Shown piece by piece: positions 28,941 to 31,130 of a DNA stretch of 31,130 nucleotides. Position 1 is the first letter of the stretch; every line of letters starts with the position of its first letter. Source of the DNA: an uncultured Oscillospiraceae bacterium (GTDB lineage: Bacteria; Bacillota; Clostridia; Oscillospirales; Ruminococcaceae). The notes below the pieces were generated by a model that saw only the letters and a program-made list of their open reading frames with translations, was not told the DNA's origin and searched no databases. The position numbers and the translations under genes were made by a program. Location: the NCBI GenBank assembly GCA_905212515.1, contig CAJMEU010000010.1:1-31130 (forward strand). The letters are read 5' to 3'.

Positions 28941-29813
28941 TCACGTTCTCTCCTTATGATAATCGCCCAGCAGATTTGCAAAGGCTTTCAATTGCTCGTC
29001 CGAATAGAAATGCACCTGCAAGGTGCCCTTGCCCTCTTTGTACTGCACCTTTACCTCGGTGCCCAGGGATTCGGCCAGGCTCAGTTCCACTTCCGTGGGC
29101 AGCACCGGGCGCAGGGGCGGCTTTTTTTCCGGCTTTTCGGGCCTGGCCAGGGCTTTGCACAGCCGTTCGGTCTCCCGCACCGAGAGGCCCTTTTCCGCCA
29201 CCATGGCCGCGGCCTGGCCCTGGCGGCCGGCGTCGGGCAGGCTCAGCAGGGCCTTGGCGTGGCCGGTGGATAAAACGCCGCTTTTCAGCAGCTCCAGCAC
29301 CGGGGCGGGCAGGTTCAGCAGGCGCAGGCTGTTGGCCACGGCGCTGCGGCTTTTGCCCAGCTTGGCCGCCGCGGCCTCCTGGGTGTAGCCGCAGCGGTCC
29401 ATCAACTGGCGGTAACCCAGGGCTTCCTCCACCGGATCCAGGTCCTCGCGCTGCAAATTTTCGATCAGCGCGATCTCCATGGCCTTTTCCTCGCTGATCT
29501 CCTTCACCATGGCCGGGATCTCGGAAAGGCCCGCCTGCCGGGCCGCCCGCCAGCGCCGCTCGCCGGCGATGATCTGATACCCGCCCGAGGGCAGGGGCCG
29601 CACCACGATGGGCTGCAGCACGCCGTGTTCCAAAATGCTGGAGGCCAGTTCCGCCAGGGCCGCTTCATCGAAGCGGCGGCGGGGCTGGTGCTTGTCCGGC
29701 ACCACGTCGGCCAGGCGCAGCAGCTGCACGCCCTCGCCCGCGCCGGGCCCCGCGGATGATTCCTCGAACAGCGAGCCGAGGCCACGGCCCAGCCCGCCTT
29801 TTTTTGCCGCCAT
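28941..29813 (-). CDS. parB: Chromosome-partitioning protein ParB (Spo0J type)
   Basis: A 290-residue CTP-dependent DNA clamp that loads at parS and spreads. Motifs in order: KKGGLGRGLGSLF start, VVPDKHQPRRRFDEAALAEL, GERRWRAARQAGL (CTP-binding box II), ALIENLQREDLDPVEEA (box III), the HTH RCGYTQEAAAAKLGKSRSAV-like segment, and a C-terminal dimerisation domain. The start ATG 29813 lies two bases after the parA stop. A parS site lies upstream of parA. Together they segregate the origin region. Confidence 0.96.
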   Translation of the reverse strand: MAAKKGGLGRGLGSLFEESSAGPGAGEGVQLLRLADVVPDKHQPRRRFDEAALAELASSILEHGVLQPIVVRPLPSGGYQIIAGERRWRAARQAGLSEIPAMVKEISEEKAMEIALIENLQREDLDPVEEALGYRQLMDRCGYTQEAAAAKLGKSRSAVANSLRLLNLPAPVLELLKSGVLSTGHAKALLSLPDAGRQGQAAAMVAEKGLSVRETERLCKALARPEKPEKKPPLRPVLPTEVELSLAESLGTEVKVQYKEGKGTLQVHFYSDEQLKAFANLLGDYHKERT

Positions 29814-29815
29814 CG

Positions 29816-30589
29816 TCACCCGTCCTTTCGCTTGTTATTTTTGATGAATTCCGCCGCCAGGTAGGCGTACGCCTCGGCCCCTTTGGACGCGCCGTCGTAA
29901 TAATTGATGGGCGCGCCGTAGCTGGGCGCCTCGGACAGGCGCACATTGCGCGGGATGGTGGTTTTGTACACCTTGGCGCCGAAGAATTTTTTCACTTCCT
30001 GCACCACCTGCAGGGTGAGGTTCAGCCGGCCGTCGTACATGGTCAGCAGCACGCCCTCCACCTCGATGTAGGGGTTGTACATTTTTTTCACCGTGCGGAT
30101 GGTGCTCATCAGCTCGGACAAGCCCTCCAGGGCGAAAAACTCGCATTGGATGGGCACCAGCACCGTGTCGCAGGCACACAGGCCGTTCAGTGTCAGCAGG
30201 TCCAGCGAGGGCGGGCAGTCGATGAAGATGAAGTCGTAGTCCCCCACCACCGGGCCCAGGGCCTCGCGCAGGCGCGCTTCGCGCCGCTCCAGCGACACCA
30301 GCTCGATGGCCGCGCCGGAGAGCTGGATGTTGGAGGGGATGAGGTCCACCCGGTAGGGCGTGTGCTGGATGGCCTGCCGGGCTTTGGCCTCGCCGGTCAA
30401 CAGCTGGTACACGCTGGTTTCCACGGCCCGTTTGGCCACGCCGAAGCCGCTGGTGGTGTTGCCCTGGGGGTCCAGGTCCACGATCAGCACATGCATCCCC
30501 TGGGCGGCCACGCCCGCCGCCAGGTTCACCGCCGTAGTAGTTTTTCCCACGCCGCCCTTTTGATTGGCGATCGCCACTACTTTTCCCAC
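29816..30589 (-). CDS. parA: Chromosome-partitioning ATPase ParA (Soj type)
   Basis: A 257-residue deviant-Walker ATPase. The P-loop is KVVAIANQKGGVGKTTTAVN with the signature lysine of KGGVGKTT at residues 11-18; switch I is DLDPQGNTTSGFG, and Walker B is FIFIDCPPSL. Later motifs PIQCEFFALEGL and NVRLSEAPSYGAPI are typical of chromosomal Soj. Length is that of chromosomal, not plasmid, ParA, which lack an N-terminal HTH. It is the first gene of parA-parB-serS. The usual upstream neighbour rsmG is not seen within the 540 bases to the right edge. Confidence 0.97.
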   Translation of the reverse strand: MGKVVAIANQKGGVGKTTTAVNLAAGVAAQGMHVLIVDLDPQGNTTSGFGVAKRAVETSVYQLLTGEAKARQAIQHTPYRVDLIPSNIQLSGAAIELVSLERREARLREALGPVVGDYDFIFIDCPPSLDLLTLNGLCACDTVLVPIQCEFFALEGLSELMSTIRTVKKMYNPYIEVEGVLLTMYDGRLNLTLQVVQEVKKFFGAKVYKTTIPRNVRLSEAPSYGAPINYYDGASKGAEAYAYLAAEFIKNNKRKDG

Positions 30590-30620
30590 AAAATGCCCCC
30601 TTTATTGCTCGTATGAGATT

Positions 30621-30649
30621 AGTATAGCACAGTTTTTCTGTTGTGAAAA
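30621..30649 (-). promoter_or_regulatory. parA promoter
   Basis: Minus-strand TTTTCA (30649-30644) and TATACT (30626-30621), 17 bp apart, with an extended TGTGC before the -10. It lies between parS and the parA start. Confidence 0.6.
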
Positions 30650-30657
30650 GACTTCGA

Positions 30658-30673
30658 TGTTCCACGTGGAACA
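30658..30673. promoter_or_regulatory. parS centromere site
   Basis: TGTTCCACGTGGAACA is a perfect 16-bp palindrome and matches the conserved parS sequence (TGTTNCACGTGNAACA). It lies 68 bases upstream of parA, a usual place for a parS copy near the origin. Confidence 0.93.
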
Positions 30674-30677
30674 TTTT

Positions 30678-30703
30678 GGGAGGGGTTTGGGGGTGGGGTT
30701 GGG
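30678..30703 (+). other. G-quadruplex-like G-run
   Basis: Five runs of 3-5 G (G3, G4, G5, G4, G3) separated by 1-3 bases within 26 bases, on the plus strand, four bases beyond parS. The pattern meets the usual G4 rule (four runs of at least three G with short loops). Folding in vivo is unproven. Confidence 0.6.
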
Positions 30704-30847
30704 TTTGCACGATGCCTCTGAGGGGAGCAGAAGGTTGGGGCGAGGGGTGCTGTGGGCTTGGCGAGGCCGGTGCGAGAGATGGTCAAGTAGGTCAATCGTG
30801 CTTTTTCTTTGCTAAGAATGCGGCACTGCTTGCAGGTGGTAGTGCGG

Positions 30848-31087
30848 CTTTTTCGGGGGCAGACGCTATGCCTTTTTCGGGGGCTTGCCAAGTAGGTCAG
30901 CATCCTTTTGCTACGCTTCGCTGCGCAAGGGATGGGACACAGCGGAAGGGTACCGCTTGTTCTCACCGGTTCCATCTTCGAAAGATGACAACGCGCCAGA
31001 TGGCGCGATTACGAAAAACATGCGTAGCGGTACTCTTTTGGCACCAAAAGAGTACCCAGAAAAGTGCCGCTGTTCCGCATGCAGCGG
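30848..31087. repeat. Palindrome-rich intergenic region
   Basis: No gene is seen from 30704 to the right end. CTTTTTCGGGGGC is repeated at 30848 and 30872, and AAGTAGGTCA occurs near 30785 and 30890. Then follow adjacent inverted repeats: CATCTT-cga-AAGATG (30973-30987), CGCGCCA-ga-TGGCGCG (30992-31007), GGTACTCTTTTGG-ca-CCAAAAGAGTACC (31029-31056, 13-bp stem) and CCGCTG/CAGCGG (31067-31087). The layout resembles the two hairpin arrays but the sequence differs. Confidence 0.75.
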
Positions 31088-31130
31088 ACCCACGCGCCTC
31101 GCGGGGCGCCCCGGCAGGCGCGGCCGTTTT

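Noticed and set aside
28941..29100. T-box riboswitch before serS
   Set aside because: The serS start abuts the parB stop with its ribosome site inside parB; there is no leader in which a T-box could fit.

Overview
The window is a 31 kb piece of a GC-rich chromosome that best fits an anaerobic, fermentative Gram-positive bacterium of the Clostridia, most likely Oscillospirales (Ruminococcaceae-type gut bacteria). I infer this from strong AGGAGG-type ribosome sites, lipoproteins with Gram-positive style Ser/Ala-rich linkers, AdhE with Rex-like operators, an oxygen-sensitive Fe-S ene-reductase, an SNF-type symporter, the small XRE plus DUF6514 gene pair, and serS behind parA-parB. The species cannot be named from sequence alone.

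Layout from left to right. (1) 1-1338 (-): N-terminal half of adhE, running off the left edge, with a promoter overlapped by one Rex-like operator and a second Rex-like box upstream. (2) 1625-7070 (+): rarA, prmA, rsmE, a VanY-type D,D-carboxypeptidase lipoprotein, a VTT/DedA-like membrane protein and a GNAT acetyltransferase, closed by a strong bidirectional terminator. (3) 7127-11013: an HxlR regulator (-), a 67-residue orphan protein (+), a large Old-Yellow-Enzyme/Fe-S ene-reductase (-) and an AraC regulator (-) directly upstream of it. (4) 11014-11708: an unusual intergenic stretch with a 28-codon membrane-peptide ORF, several hairpins and tRNA-Ser(CGA). (5) 11709-16083 (-): a membrane diguanylate cyclase, a PTS Enzyme I paralogue that has lost much of its PEP site, and a DegV fatty-acid-binding protein. 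(6) 16297-19083: a lipoprotein (+), a Nudix hydrolase (-) and a sodium symporter (+), followed by an array of about a dozen back-to-back hairpins ending in a terminator. (7) 19982-24103: a divergent MerR locus. On one side lies an iron-sulfur flavoprotein, alpha/beta hydrolase and cyclophilin-like lipoprotein operon. On the other lie merR, a P-loop kinase, a small coiled-coil protein disturbed by a G17 tract and a degraded duplication, and NAD(P)H-hydrate epimerase. (8) 24104-25521: a second hairpin array with a 130-bp tandem period, then an orphan tail-spike-like protein with an S74 autoprocessing chaperone. (9) 25743-27515: a tRNA-Met/tRNA-Glu operon behind a perfect consensus promoter, then small genes (PH-like, DUF6514, XRE, two-TM). 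(10) 27660-30589 (-): parA-parB-serS, with a perfect parS palindrome, a G-quadruplex-like run and a third palindrome-rich region to the right end.

The best candidates for something undescribed are the hairpin arrays. The first two share sequence, keep their stems, and carry some palindromes in inverted orientation (loops gaa versus ttc, and tgac versus gtca in the related terminators). After them come the 28-residue peptide ORF, the catalytically degenerate Enzyme I, and the lone S74-chaperone fibre gene outside any prophage. The poly-G/duplication region at 23119-23217 looks more like an assembly fault than biology. All functional calls are from motif reading without database searches.
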